64,000 nt of DNA from Uliginosibacterium paludis (GCF_039631355.1 NZ_JBDIVF010000001.1:248001-312000), one strand, 5' to 3'; positions 25,263-34,916 are shown, numbered from the stretch's first letter. A program made the numbers and translations. Notes: generated from the letters alone by a model not told the origin.

Positions 25263-26633
25263 ATGCGCCAAATCTACGAATCACTGCATCAGCACGGACT
25301 CACCGACCGCAATGCCTGGCGTGAACGAGCCGTCATCTGGCTGGCAGCCGCGCTGACCGGTCTGGTCGTCGTGCTCTTCTCGCGGCTGACCGAGCACGCG
25401 ATCGCTTTCTTCACCCGCGTCAGCGAGGTCAGTCACTGGATTCCGCTCCTGATGTGCCCGCTGGCCGGTGTGGTCATCGCCTGGCTGACCCGACGCCATT
25501 TCACCGGCGCGGAAGGCAGCGGCATTCCGCAAGTGATCTGCGCGCTGAAGGAAGAACTGCCCGACCGGCAGCTCGGGCTCTACGTTTCGCTCAGAATCGC
25601 CTTCGGCAAGATCGCGCTGGGCGTGGCCGGCGTGGCGGCCGGCTTCTCGACAGGGCGCGAAGGACCTTCGGTTCAGGTGGGCGCCAGCGTGATGCATTTT
25701 TTCGGCCGCTTCCTGCCCGAGCATGCCCAGCGTTACAGCCGCCACCTGATTCTGGCGGGCGGCGCGGCCGGCATTGCGGCAGCCTTCAATACACCGCTGG
25801 CGGGGATCGTGTTCGCGATTGAAGAACTGGGCCGGCGTTTCGAAGAGAAAACCAATGGCGTGCTGATTTCGGCCATCGTGCTGGCCGGTCTCATCTCGAT
25901 CTCGATCCAGGGCAACTACATCTACTTCGGCCGTCTGGCCGTCTCGAGCGCGGACTATCGCATCCTGTGGCCGGTTCTCGTCTGTGCGGTCGTGTGCGGT
26001 GCGGCCGGCGGGCTGTTCAGCCGCATGCTGATCAAGGGCGCGCGGCCGGACAACTCCCGGCTCGGACTCTGGCGGCGGGCGCATCCTTTCCTGTGGGCGG
26101 GCTTCTGCGGGCTGATGGTCGCACTGCTCGGGCTGGTCTCGAATGGCGCGTCGCATGGCTCAGGCTATCTCGTGACCCACGACACGCTGGTGGGAAGCAT
26201 GAACATGGCCTGGTATTACGCGCCAGTGAAGTTCATGGCAACCGTGTTTTCTTTCCTGAGCGGCATTCCGGGCGGCATTTTTGCGCCGAGTCTGGCGGTC
26301 GGCGTGGGGATCGGCGCCAACCTGCACGGGCTGCTCACGGACGTCAGTACCGTGTCGGTATATGCGTTGTGCATGGCGGGTTTTCTGGCTGCCGTCACTC
26401 AGGCACCGCTCACTTCTTTCATCATCGTCATGGAAATGATCGACGGGCACGAAATGGTGATCAGCCTGATGGCGGTCTCCATGCTGGCCTCCCTCGTCTC
26501 GCGGATGTTCGGCCGGCCGCTCTACAGCGCGCTGGCCGATTTCCAGCTTGAACGCGCCCGGCCGAGCCAGGCCACGACCACAACCCCCGCGCCGGACGAA
26601 ACGGCCGAAAGCAGGCAGCCCCCCGCCAGCTGA
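25263..26633 (+). CDS. ClC-family chloride/proton antiporter
   Basis: The 456-residue membrane protein has all ClC selectivity motifs: AEGSGIPQVICAL, FSTGREGPSVQVGA with the gating Glu, and SGIPGGIFAPSLAVG. The paired Glu in AIEELGRRFEEK aligns with the internal proton-transfer Glu of CLC-ec1, so antiport rather than channel activity is likely. It has about ten TM segments and no C-terminal CBS domains. ATG 25263 is chosen because the hydrophobic core starts soon after it. ClC antiporters often serve acid stress or halide export. Confidence 0.93.
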   Translation: MRQIYESLHQHGLTDRNAWRERAVIWLAAALTGLVVVLFSRLTEHAIAFFTRVSEVSHWIPLLMCPLAGVVIAWLTRRHFTGAEGSGIPQVICALKEELPDRQLGLYVSLRIAFGKIALGVAGVAAGFSTGREGPSVQVGASVMHFFGRFLPEHAQRYSRHLILAGGAAGIAAAFNTPLAGIVFAIEELGRRFEEKTNGVLISAIVLAGLISISIQGNYIYFGRLAVSSADYRILWPVLVCAVVCGAAGGLFSRMLIKGARPDNSRLGLWRRAHPFLWAGFCGLMVALLGLVSNGASHGSGYLVTHDTLVGSMNMAWYYAPVKFMATVFSFLSGIPGGIFAPSLAVGVGIGANLHGLLTDVSTVSVYALCMAGFLAAVTQAPLTSFIIVMEMIDGHEMVISLMAVSMLASLVSRMFGRPLYSALADFQLERARPSQATTTTPAPDETAESRQPPAS

Positions 26634-27096
26634 AGGGGCCGTCCCGCTACGGGGGCTCAAAAGGCTCAGGGGAGGAAAGACTGTCCGCCCCGCTCGCGGG
26701 CAGGCTGGGCAGGCACGGGATCGCGCCCCGGCCTGCACCTCACGCCCGCGGCTTCGCGCCATGCCGTGCTTCGTGCGTGCGAAGACCGGACAACGCCAGA
26801 GATCGAATTTTTCTATCCCATCATCAAGCGCTTTGTAATCCGCCAGAAGTCAGGCTACAAAAACATTGCAGGCTCAGCTGCGACGAGAAGAGGAGCTCCC
26901 TATCGCTACAGCGCATCTGTTGAGATCCAACAAGACCTGAATGGGTAAAACACCCGACCCGGTGGATAGACCACCGAACGAAACGCCGCGCAATGCGGCG
27001 TTTCCTTTTCCGTCCGTCGAATGTCTCGATGAAGCGTGCAGGAACGCCTCGATCTGGCTTACAGTGTCACGACTCCCCAGCAGCAACGAGCTTCAC
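26634..27096. other. Intergenic region between the ClC and hemolysin-III genes; hairpins, no clear gene
   Basis: There is no convincing gene in 463 bases. A 60-codon ORF at 26766-26948 lacks a ribosome site and any recognisable motif. Near the end, a hairpin (arms 26960-26965 and 26971-26976) is followed at once by a terminator-like hairpin (26981-27003). This could be the 3' end of a small RNA transcribed from about 26800-26950, or simply the ClC transcript terminator far from its stop. Confidence 0.4.
26981..27003 (+). terminator. Intrinsic terminator hairpin
   Basis: AAACGCCGC and GCGGCGTTT form a 9-bp stem with a 5-nt loop (GCAAT), followed by a short mixed CCTTTTCC tail. It lies 350 nt after the ClC stop and 94 nt before the hemolysin-III-like gene. 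Confidence 0.55.
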
Positions 27097-27750
27097 ATGA
27101 CTCAGACACGCGCCCAGACCCGAGGCGAGGAAATCGCCAACTGGACCAGCCACAGCATCGGGCTCGCCGCCGCGATCGCCGCCTTCCCGGTACTGGTCGT
27201 CGCCACCGTGCGCCATGGCAGTACGCTCAACATCGTAGCCGCCAGCGTCTATGCGAGCACGATGGTGCTGATGTTCGCGGCCTCCATGATCTATCACATG
27301 CTCACTCCGGGACGTGCCAAGGAGATCCTGCGCAAGATCGATCACGCGGCGATCTACCTCCTGATCGCCGGCACCTACACCCCCTTCACCTTCAGCGTAC
27401 TGGCGGGCCCTTGGGGCTGGTCGCTGTTTGGTGTCATCTGGGGACTCGCCGCGCTCGGCCTGTTCCTGAAGTTCAGCAACCGTCTGCAGCGCGAATGGCT
27501 CTCCAGTGCGCTCTATCTGCTGATGGGCTGGCTGGTCGTCGTGGCAGCCGTGCCCCTGTTCCGCAATCTCTCGCTGACCGGCAGTGTCTGGCTGATTGCG
27601 GGCGGTCTCGCCTACACCGGCGGCATCGTGTTCTATCTGCTCGACAGCCGCCTGCGCTACGGGCACTTCATCTGGCATCTGTTCGTGCTTGCAGGGGCAG
27701 CCTGCCACTTCTTTGCCGTGCTGCTGGGCTGCACGCCCAGCATCGCCTGA
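27097..27750 (+). CDS. Hemolysin III / TrhA family membrane protein
   Basis: The 217-residue protein has seven TM helices and the PAQR-like signature: GEEIANWTSHSIGLAAA at the start, SMIYHMLTPG, KIDHAAIYLLIAGTYTPF and HFIWHLFVLAGAACHFFAV with the conserved His residues of the metal site. ATG 27097 fits, with the first family residues MTQTRAQTRGEEIANW. The family name is historic; E. coli YqfA/TrhA affects membrane energetics. It stops 3 nt before the converging DUF3108 stop. Confidence 0.9.
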   Translation: MTQTRAQTRGEEIANWTSHSIGLAAAIAAFPVLVVATVRHGSTLNIVAASVYASTMVLMFAASMIYHMLTPGRAKEILRKIDHAAIYLLIAGTYTPFTFSVLAGPWGWSLFGVIWGLAALGLFLKFSNRLQREWLSSALYLLMGWLVVVAAVPLFRNLSLTGSVWLIAGGLAYTGGIVFYLLDSRLRYGHFIWHLFVLAGAACHFFAVLLGCTPSIA

Positions 27751-27752
27751 AT

Positions 27753-28805
27753 CTACTGCTCAGGCGGCAGCGCCCCGGGCTCACTGACCAGGGTCACGCC
27801 GTCGATTTCGACCTGAGCCGCCCTGAGATCCACCGTATAGCCGTCGAAGCGGATGCGGATGCGTGCGGCCGCATTCTTCCATTGCGGCGCAAGCCAGATG
27901 TCGATGAGCTTGTCGTTGGCCGTGCGCGACTGGTAGTGCCGCGTCATGACCCGGCCGACAGGCAGGCGCTGCTCCTCTTCCCCCAACGCGATGAGCAGCG
28001 AGTCCTCGACCCAGAAATCGCCGACCACAAAGAAGGCCGCTTTCTGCACCGACTCATCAAGCATGGCCAGCATCTGCGGCAGGGCAGACAAGGCGACGGC
28101 CAGCCCCTTGATCTCACGCTCGCGCGAGTCTTGCGCGCGCTGCATGTGGACCAGGCCGGCGCGCTGATCGATCTGGCTCGTGGCATGTTTGCTCATGCGC
28201 CGGTCATCCGTGCGCTCGCTGATGATCTGCGGCCCGGAGAGGCGCGACACGGAGCGGAAATCCAGCGCGCTGTCGGTCGAGTTCAGCCCGGCAGCCAGGC
28301 GGCTTTCCAGCGTCTGCCCGTCATGGGTCCAGCTGGCTTCCCCGTAAGCCTGCAGTCCGATCGCCCCGCCGGCCGAGCCGGAATACACCACCCGCCCCTG
28401 TCGCGGCAGCAGAAAAGCCACCGCGGTCGTTTCTGAAGGGGTTTCCGCCGAGCCAGACGCGTCCGGGAGCGGAGCGGTGGCGGCCACGGCGGAGGCCGGA
28501 GCAGAGGCTTCAGCTGCCGGAATGGCCTCCGCAGGCGTGGAAGCCGCTGCTTGCGGTGCGGACGCATCCTGACCGGGCAAGGTCACGCTCGCGGCGGCGG
28601 GCTTCGGTCTGGGCCGGGGAGCTGGCGCGGCGGGGGCTGCCCGGGGAGCCGCCTGCAGCACGGGCGGAGGCAGGAAACGGGCCTCAAGCCTGCGCGCCTC
28701 GCCGGGCGGCTCCGGCGCTTCGGGCACCTCCACACCGGGCCAGAAAAGCGCCACCAGATGAACTGCTGTTGAAAGAAGGAAGGCCGTGCTCAGGCTTCGC
28801 CGCAT
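27753..28805 (-). CDS. DUF3108 domain protein with signal-anchor and Ala/Pro-rich linker
   Basis: The 350-residue protein has an N-terminal hydrophobic segment (LSTAFLLSTAVHLVALFW), a long Ala/Pro-rich low-complexity linker (about 45-125) and a C-terminal DUF3108 domain of beta strands (RVVYSGSAGGAIGLQAYGEA, GDFWVEDSLLIALGEEEQRL, IDIWLAPQWKNAAARIRI). It is probably a periplasmic, envelope-located protein of unknown function. It starts 9 nt after the purN stop and is probably co-transcribed. The linker is TonB-like in style, but no TonB motif is seen. Confidence 0.8.
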   Translation of the reverse strand: MRRSLSTAFLLSTAVHLVALFWPGVEVPEAPEPPGEARRLEARFLPPPVLQAAPRAAPAAPAPRPRPKPAAASVTLPGQDASAPQAAASTPAEAIPAAEASAPASAVAATAPLPDASGSAETPSETTAVAFLLPRQGRVVYSGSAGGAIGLQAYGEASWTHDGQTLESRLAAGLNSTDSALDFRSVSRLSGPQIISERTDDRRMSKHATSQIDQRAGLVHMQRAQDSREREIKGLAVALSALPQMLAMLDESVQKAAFFVVGDFWVEDSLLIALGEEEQRLPVGRVMTRHYQSRTANDKLIDIWLAPQWKNAAARIRIRFDGYTVDLRAAQVEIDGVTLVSEPGALPPEQ

Positions 28806-28813
28806 GCCGGCAT

Positions 28814-29455
28814 TCAGCGCTCCACCGGCGGCGCCGTCCAGTCACTCGACGCTGTCCTGGCGTCGAGAAGATGCACCCGCCCGTCCGTCAGCTGCAGGCG
28901 CCCTTCCACGAACCATCGCACGGCCTGCGGATAGATCCGGTGCTCCTGGACAACGACGCGCGCCGCCAGCGCAGCCTCATCATCGTCCGGCAACACCGGC
29001 ACGACGGCCTGAATCACGATGGGCCCCACATCCAGCTCCGCCGTCACGAAGTGCACGGTGGCGCCAGCCACCTTCACGCCCGCCTCGATCGCCCGACGGT
29101 GGGTATGCAGACCGGTGAAGGCTGGCAACAGGGACGGATGAATGTTCAGCATGCGGCCCTCGAAGCGGCGCACGAAGGCCTCGCCGAGAATGCGCATGTA
29201 GCCGGCCAGCACGAGCAGATCGGGCTCGAAGGAGTCGATCAGCTCGGCGAGCTTCGCGTCGAATGCCTCGCGCGTGTCGAAGCCCTTGTGATCCAGCACA
29301 CGGGTCTCGATGCCGAGCTGGCGAGCGACCTCAAGTCCGGTCGCATCCGGCCGATTGGAAATCACCGCAGCGATCCGCACTCCCGGAATGCCGGCACGGG
29401 CAATGGCTTCCATGTTGCTGCCGCGCCCCGAAATGAGGATGACCACTTGCTTCAT
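28814..29455 (-). CDS. purN: PurN, phosphoribosylglycinamide formyltransferase
   Basis: The 213-residue enzyme transfers formyl from 10-formyl-THF to GAR in purine synthesis. GRGSNMEAIARA (phosphate loop), NIHPSLLPAFTGLHTHRRAI with catalytic N104 and H106, and VHFVTAELDVGPIVIQ with D142 are all intact. It overlaps the dedA stop by 1 nt, and the DUF3108 gene follows. Length is typical. Confidence 0.96.
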   Translation of the reverse strand: MKQVVILISGRGSNMEAIARAGIPGVRIAAVISNRPDATGLEVARQLGIETRVLDHKGFDTREAFDAKLAELIDSFEPDLLVLAGYMRILGEAFVRRFEGRMLNIHPSLLPAFTGLHTHRRAIEAGVKVAGATVHFVTAELDVGPIVIQAVVPVLPDDDEAALAARVVVQEHRIYPQAVRWFVEGRLQLTDGRVHLLDARTASSDWTAPPVER

Positions 29456-30102
29456 CAGGACACCGCCCTGCTGCCGCGCGCCTGGATCCAGGCGATGAAG
29501 ACCGGAAGCATCGAGACGACGATGATGCCGACGATGAAGAACATGAGGTTGTTTTTCACGAACGGCACGTTGGCGAGGAAGTAGCCGGCCAGCGTAAGGG
29601 AATAGATCCAGAGTGCCCCACCAGCCAGATCCAGTCCGACGAAGCGGCGGTAATCCATGCGCGCCACGCCCGCCACGAAGGGCGCGAAGGTGCGCACCAG
29701 AGGCATGAAGCGGGCAATGATGATCGTCTTGCCGCCGTGGTGCTCAAAGTAGGAATGGGTCTTGTCGAACACCTTGCGGTTGAAGAAGCGGGACTGCTCC
29801 CATGCAAAAACCTTTTTGCCCAGAGTGCGGCCCACCCAGTAGTTGAGGTTGTCACCCAGCACGGCGGCGACAAACAGCGAGGTCGACAGCAGGGTGATAT
29901 CCATGCCGCCGGCAGCGGCCACGCCACCTGCCACAAAGAGCAGCGAATCCCCCGGCAGGAAGGGCATCACGACCAGACCGGTCTCGCAGAAGATCACCAG
30001 GAACAGGATGATGTAGATGTAGTTGCCGTACTGCGCCACCATCTGCGGCAACCACTTGTCGAGGTGCAGGATGATGTCGAGAAAATGGGAGATGAATTCC
30101 AT
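29455..30102 (-). CDS. DedA (SNARE-associated/VTT) family membrane protein
   Basis: The 215-residue protein shows the DedA motifs: ETGLVVMPFLPGDSLLFVAG, GDNLNYWVGRTLGKKVF, FEHHGGKTIIIARFMPLVRT and FAPFVAGVARMDYRRF. DedA proteins act as undecaprenyl-phosphate/lipid flippases and affect membrane potential and drug sensitivity. It overlaps purN by 1 nt. Confidence 0.92.
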   Translation of the reverse strand: MEFISHFLDIILHLDKWLPQMVAQYGNYIYIILFLVIFCETGLVVMPFLPGDSLLFVAGGVAAAGGMDITLLSTSLFVAAVLGDNLNYWVGRTLGKKVFAWEQSRFFNRKVFDKTHSYFEHHGGKTIIIARFMPLVRTFAPFVAGVARMDYRRFVGLDLAGGALWIYSLTLAGYFLANVPFVKNNLMFFIVGIIVVSMLPVFIAWIQARGSRAVS

Positions 30103-30153
30103 GTGCCTTTGAATCCGGGCCGTTGACCGGCGTCAATGATACCGGAAGCGGGC

Positions 30154-31524
30154 TCAGGCCTCGCTGCGCATGTGCGCCAGGATGCGCCGCCGTGCGCGCC
30201 GGGCATATGGCACCCAGCCCAGCGAATGCCAGCGCCAGAGCATGGTCAGCCCGCGGCTGCACTCGTCAGCCGCATACCCGATCCAGACGCCGACCAGCCC
30301 CATTCCGGCATGCACGCCGAGCAGCCAGGCAAGTCCCACCCCGAACAGGAACACGGACACCATGCTGACCTTGACGGGAAAACGCGCATCGCCGGCCGCC
30401 CGCAAACCGCTGGTCACGACCGTATTGAAGGACCGCCCCGGCTCCAGCACCAGTTCGATCAGCACGATCAGGCCAACCAGCCGAAGAACGGACTCGTCCG
30501 CGCCCGCGCGGGCCACCGCCAGCGGCGTCAGTACGAAACTCGCCAGCGCACAGGCCAGCATGATGCAGAAGCCCCAGACCGTCGCCCGCCAGAGCACCTG
30601 GTTGGCACGATGCAGACGACCTGCGCCGATATGGTGGCCGACGACAATCTCGGTACCGAAGCCCACGGAGTTGGTAAATAGCGTGACCAGTTGCACGGCC
30701 TGCCAGACATAGGCATGGGTCGCCAGGGCGCTCTGCCCGAAACTCGCCACCATCGCCATGCTGATGATGAAACTGATTCTGAAGGCCACTTTCTCACCTG
30801 CACCGGGAAGACCGATATGCAGGATCGATGAAAGCGGCCGGCGCGCCAGACGCAACCAATCGGGCAATCGGACATGAATCACCAGATGTTCGCGCCAGGC
30901 TCGCCAGGCGAGGCCGATGGCCGCCACGCGCGAGAGGGCCATCGCGATCGCCAGCCCCTCCAGCCCCCAGCCGGACCAGCTGCCCACGCCCAGCATCAGC
31001 GGCACGCTCAGCAGGATCTGGACAAGATTCATGGCCAGCACGATCTTCATCGATTCGGTCGTGTGCGTATAGGCGCGCAACACGGCAATCATGGTCATCG
31101 AGACCGCGTCGAACATCAGCGCCAGCCCCAGCCAGCGCATGTAAGGCTCCCCAAGAGGCATCAGGCCGGAAGGCAGGTTCAGCAAGGCGAGCAGGCCGCC
31201 CGCGGCTAACAGCAAAGTGAGCAGACAGGCCAGCCCCAGCCACGCGGAGGCCGCCAGCCCGGTCCTCGCTACGGCGTGCGCGCCGGCCTCGTCTCCTGCG
31301 CCATGATGCTGGGTGACCACCACGCTGGTGCCGATGCTGACAACCCGGAAAACGATCTGCAGGGCGCCGAAGACCTGATTGACCAGCCCATAGGTCGCGA
31401 CTGCGCCCGTCGAAATCCTGCTGGTCAGCCACAGGCCGAACAGCCCCATCACGACCATCAGCAGGTTCTCGACGAAAATGGGCCAGGTAATGGCGAACAG
31501 ACGCAGGCGGGCAGGCGGATTCAT
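30154..31524 (-). CDS. MATE-family efflux transporter
   Basis: The 456-residue protein has 12 predicted TM helices in two similar halves and MATE-type sequence (FAITWPIFVENLLMVVMGLF, GLVNQVFGALQIVFRVVSIG, GAGEKVAFRISFIISMAMVA, SVGFGTEIVVGHHIGAGR). It exports cationic or drug-like substrates using sodium or proton gradients. It stands alone, convergent with nothing and divergent from the SDR gene 111 nt away. Substrate unknown. Confidence 0.9.
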   Translation of the reverse strand: MNPPARLRLFAITWPIFVENLLMVVMGLFGLWLTSRISTGAVATYGLVNQVFGALQIVFRVVSIGTSVVVTQHHGAGDEAGAHAVARTGLAASAWLGLACLLTLLLAAGGLLALLNLPSGLMPLGEPYMRWLGLALMFDAVSMTMIAVLRAYTHTTESMKIVLAMNLVQILLSVPLMLGVGSWSGWGLEGLAIAMALSRVAAIGLAWRAWREHLVIHVRLPDWLRLARRPLSSILHIGLPGAGEKVAFRISFIISMAMVASFGQSALATHAYVWQAVQLVTLFTNSVGFGTEIVVGHHIGAGRLHRANQVLWRATVWGFCIMLACALASFVLTPLAVARAGADESVLRLVGLIVLIELVLEPGRSFNTVVTSGLRAAGDARFPVKVSMVSVFLFGVGLAWLLGVHAGMGLVGVWIGYAADECSRGLTMLWRWHSLGWVPYARRARRRILAHMRSEA

Positions 31525-31635
31525 GTGCAGAGTCTACACTGCGCCCCAGGGGTTGTCTGACAAACAACCGGAAGGATTCACCTGCCCCGCCCTCACCGCT
31601 ATCCTTGCTGCTTTCCGTCAGGGTTCTGCACCACC

Positions 31636-32412
31636 ATGTTCAACGATCTGCGCAACAAACGCGTCCTCATCACCGGCTCGACCATGGGTATCGGTCTCGC
31701 CGCAGCCCAGGCCTTCGCCCGCTGTGGCGCAAAAGTCGGCATCAACGGCCGCCGTGCACCCGGAAATCTCTCGACACTGCTCGCCGATATGGGACAGGAC
31801 GGCGGTGAAGCCACATTCTTCGCTGCGGATCTGAGCAACAGCACCGCCTGCCGCACACTCGTCGAAGACTTCGTGGCGCGTTTCGGTGGAATCGATGTGC
31901 TGATCAACAACGCCGGCGGCCTGGTCGGACGAAAGCCTCTGCCGGAGATCGATGATGCGTTTTTCGATGCGGTCACCGATCTGAACATGCGCTCGGCATT
32001 GATGTGCACTCAGGCAGCGCGGCCCCATCTCGCCGCATCTGCGAGAGCCAGCGGCGAAACCGCGGCCGTCATCAGTGTGGGGTCGATTGCCGGGCATACC
32101 GGCGGCGGCCCGGGCGCATCGCTCTACGGCGCGGCCAAGGCCTGGTTGCACAACGTCCAGAAGAACTGGGTCGACTATCACACGGCAGACCGGATCCGTT
32201 TCAACATCGTCTCGCCCGGCACGGTCGATACCGCCTTCCATGCCGACAAGACGGAAGAAGTCCGCGCGCGCATTTCCGCCGGTATCCCGATGGGGCGTTT
32301 CGGCAGTGCGGCAGAGATGGCACCGGCCTTCCTGTTCTTTGCCTCGCACGCCTGCTCAGGCTACATTACCGGTCAGATACTGGACGTCAACGGCGGCCAG
32401 TTCATGCCCTGA
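31636..32412 (+). CDS. SDR-family NAD(P)-dependent oxidoreductase
   Basis: The 258-residue classical SDR has VLITGSTMGIGLAAAQAFAR, NNAGG, ISVGSIAGHTGGGPGASL, the intact catalytic YGAAK and the C-terminal ITGQILDVNGGQFMP. The Ser-Tyr-Lys triad is complete, unlike the SDR-like gene at 20623. Substrate not deducible. It ends at the shared terminator at 32517-32543. Confidence 0.9.
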   Translation: MFNDLRNKRVLITGSTMGIGLAAAQAFARCGAKVGINGRRAPGNLSTLLADMGQDGGEATFFAADLSNSTACRTLVEDFVARFGGIDVLINNAGGLVGRKPLPEIDDAFFDAVTDLNMRSALMCTQAARPHLAASARASGETAAVISVGSIAGHTGGGPGASLYGAAKAWLHNVQKNWVDYHTADRIRFNIVSPGTVDTAFHADKTEEVRARISAGIPMGRFGSAAEMAPAFLFFASHACSGYITGQILDVNGGQFMP

Positions 32413-32516
32413 CGGCGTTCCTGGCGGCCGGCCGGAAGGGGGCGTTACCAAGCCCCCGTCCCCAACACCGTGCTTCACCCCCGCCCTGTGATCCTTCCCG
32501 GGAACGCAAGGGCAAG

Positions 32517-32543
32517 AAAAAAGGACGCCGAAGCGTCCTTTTT
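32517..32543. terminator. Bidirectional intrinsic terminator
   Basis: AAAAAGGACGC and GCGTCCTTTTT form a stem of about 11 bp with a CGAA loop, with A-runs on one side and T-runs on the other. It can end both the SDR transcript (+) and the pnp transcript (-). Confidence 0.85.
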
Positions 32544-32560
32544 CGTAGCCAGCGCGAGGA

Positions 32561-34684
32561 TTACTCGGCGGCGGGTGCCGGTGCCGCAGCGGGCGCTTCT
32601 TCGTTCAGCAGCGCCTTCATCGACAGCTTGACCTTGCCCTTCTCGTCGGTCTCGAGCACCTTCACGCGCACGACCTGACCTTCCTTGAGGTAGTCGGACA
32701 CGTTGTTGACGCGCTCCTTGGCGATCTGCGAGACGTGCAGCAGGCCATCACGACCCGGCATGATGTTCACGATCGCACCGAAGTCGAGGATGCGCAGCAC
32801 CGGGCCTTCGTAGACCTTGCCCACTTCCACTTCGGCGGTGATCTGGTCGATGCGGCGCTTGGCTTCGTCGGACTTGGCCTGATCGGCCGAGGAGATGGTC
32901 ACGGTACCGTCGTCCTGGATGTCGATCACGCAGCCGGTCTCTTCGGTCAGCGCACGGATCACGGCGCCACCCTTGCCGATCACGTCACGGATCTTTTCCG
33001 GATTGATCTTGAAACTCATCATGCGCGGTGCGTAGGCAGACAGTTCAGCAGGGTCGCCCTGGGCTTCCTGCATCAGACCCAGAATGTGCAGACGGCCTTC
33101 CTTGGCCTGCTCCAGCGCCTTGTTCATGATGGCCGGCGAGATCGAGTCGATCTTCAGGTCCATCTGCAGCGCGGTGATGCCGTTGGTGGTACCGGCCACC
33201 TTGAAGTCCATGTCGCCGAGGTGATCTTCATCACCCAGGATGTCGGTCAGCACGGCAAAACGGCCGCCGTCCTTGATCAGGCCCATGGCAATACCTGCCA
33301 CCGGCGCCTTCAGCGGCACGCCGGCATCCATCATCGACAGCGAGCCACCGCAGACGGACGCCATCGAGGAGGAACCATTGGACTCCATGATCTCGGACAC
33401 GACACGGATCGTGTAGCCGAACTCCTTGGCGTCCGGCAGCACGGCAGCCAGTGCACGCTTGGCCAGACGACCGTGGCCGATTTCGCGGCGCTTCGGCGAA
33501 CCGACACGGCCGGTTTCACCGGTCGAGTACGGGGGGAAGTTGTAATGGAGCATGTAGCGCTCCTTGTACTCACCGGCGATGGCATCAATGATCTGCTCGT
33601 CGCGACCGGTGCCCAGCGTGGTCACGACCAGAGCCTGTGTTTCGCCACGGGTAAACAGCGCGGAACCGTGCGTGCGCGGCAGCACGCCGGTGCGGATCGA
33701 AATCGGGCGCACGGTGCGGGTGTCGCGACCATCGATGCGCGGCTCACCGGCCAGGATGCGACCACGAACGATGGCGGATTCGAGTTCGAAGAGCACGTCC
33801 TTGACGGCCTTCTCGCTCGGCGCACCTTCTTCGCCGGTTGCCAGAGCGGCAACAGCCTTCTTGGTCGCTTCCTTCAGCATGCCGCTGCGTACCGACTTGC
33901 TGGTCGTGCCGAAAGCCGCTTCCAGATCAGCCTGGGCAACGTCCTTGACGCGTGCGATCAGTGCTTCGTCCTTGACCGGAGCAGCCCATTCCCATTCGGG
34001 CTTGCCGGCTTCAGCAACGAGTTCGTGAATGGCAGCGATGGCGGCCTGCATCTGCTGGTGACCGAAAACAACAGCGCCAAGCATGATGTCTTCAGACAGC
34101 TGATCCGCTTCCGACTCGACCATCAGCACGCCTGCTTCGGTACCGGCAACCACCAGATCCATCTTGCTGGAAGCCAGCTGGGTGGTGGTAGGGTTCAGGA
34201 TGTACTGGCCATCGACATAGCCGACGCGCGCAGCACCGATCGGGCCATTGAAAGGCACTCCGGAAATCGCCAGGGCAGCCGACGCGGCCAGCATGGCGGG
34301 AATATCGCCATCCACTTCCGGGTTCTGCGACAGGACGGTGGCAACCACCTGGACTTCGTTATAGAAACCTTCCGGGAAGAGCGGGCGGATCGGACGATCG
34401 ATCAGGCGGGAAGTCAGCGTTTCCTTCTCGGTCGGGCGACCTTCACGCTTGAAGAAACCGCCCGGGATGCGGCCGGCTGCGTAAAACTTCTCCATGTAAT
34501 CCACGGTCAGCGGGAAGAAGTCCTGACCCGGCTTGGCGTCCTTGGCAGCAACAACCGTTGCGAGCACGACGGTATCGTCGATGGACACGATGACAGCGCC
34601 ATGAGCCTGACGGGCGATCTCGCCGGTCTCGAGGGTCACGGTATGCTGACCGTACTGGAAGCTCTTCTTGATTGCAGTAGGCAC
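32561..34684 (-). CDS. pnp: Polyribonucleotide nucleotidyltransferase (PNPase)
   Basis: The 707-residue protein has two RNase PH domains, with the second containing the conserved RREIGHGRLAKRAL and DAGVPLKAPVAGIAMG, then KH (INPEKIRDVIGKGGAVIRAL) and S1 (YEGPVLRILDFGAIVNIMPG) domains. It degrades RNA from the 3' end phosphorolytically in the cytosol, often with RNase E. It follows rpsO, with a strong terminator-like hairpin in the 232-nt gap, the classic arrangement where PNPase limits its own mRNA. Confidence 0.98.
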   Translation of the reverse strand: MPTAIKKSFQYGQHTVTLETGEIARQAHGAVIVSIDDTVVLATVVAAKDAKPGQDFFPLTVDYMEKFYAAGRIPGGFFKREGRPTEKETLTSRLIDRPIRPLFPEGFYNEVQVVATVLSQNPEVDGDIPAMLAASAALAISGVPFNGPIGAARVGYVDGQYILNPTTTQLASSKMDLVVAGTEAGVLMVESEADQLSEDIMLGAVVFGHQQMQAAIAAIHELVAEAGKPEWEWAAPVKDEALIARVKDVAQADLEAAFGTTSKSVRSGMLKEATKKAVAALATGEEGAPSEKAVKDVLFELESAIVRGRILAGEPRIDGRDTRTVRPISIRTGVLPRTHGSALFTRGETQALVVTTLGTGRDEQIIDAIAGEYKERYMLHYNFPPYSTGETGRVGSPKRREIGHGRLAKRALAAVLPDAKEFGYTIRVVSEIMESNGSSSMASVCGGSLSMMDAGVPLKAPVAGIAMGLIKDGGRFAVLTDILGDEDHLGDMDFKVAGTTNGITALQMDLKIDSISPAIMNKALEQAKEGRLHILGLMQEAQGDPAELSAYAPRMMSFKINPEKIRDVIGKGGAVIRALTEETGCVIDIQDDGTVTISSADQAKSDEAKRRIDQITAEVEVGKVYEGPVLRILDFGAIVNIMPGRDGLLHVSQIAKERVNNVSDYLKEGQVVRVKVLETDEKGKVKLSMKALLNEEAPAAAPAPAAE

Positions 34685-34816
34685 GATTTATCCTTTCTGG
34701 ATGCGCTTCACATGAAGCGATTCGCCCGCTGGCACACGCCGCGGGCACGACAGTCTTACTACGGGTGAAATGAGCGCTCCGGCAGAGCCGGTGCGAGGGG
34801 CGTGAAGGACAAGCGC

Positions 34817-34857
34817 CCAAAACAAAGCCGGCCAAGCCCCTTCGGCCCGCCGGCTTT
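34817..34857 (-). terminator. rpsO-pnp intergenic terminator/processing hairpin
   Basis: AAAGCCGGC (34824-34832) and GCCGGCTTT (34849-34857) form a 9-bp stem. Read on the minus strand it is followed by a GTTTT tract, so it is a Rho-independent terminator for rpsO that also lies in the pnp leader, where RNase III processing would be expected. Confidence 0.75.
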
Positions 34858-34916
34858 GCTGGTCTTTCAGTGCGTCTCCGCGCAGGAGGCGCACAGCAGG
34901 CACCTCGCCATGCGAA

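Noticed and set aside
26766..26948. A 60-codon ORF upstream of the hemolysin-III gene.
   Set aside because: It has no ribosome site, no recognisable motif and atypical composition, and it ends just before the hairpins. It is kept only as part of a possible non-coding RNA region.
32735..34768. A 677-codon open frame opposite pnp.
   Set aside because: It is a shadow of a certain gene in the mirrored codon phase, with no family features.
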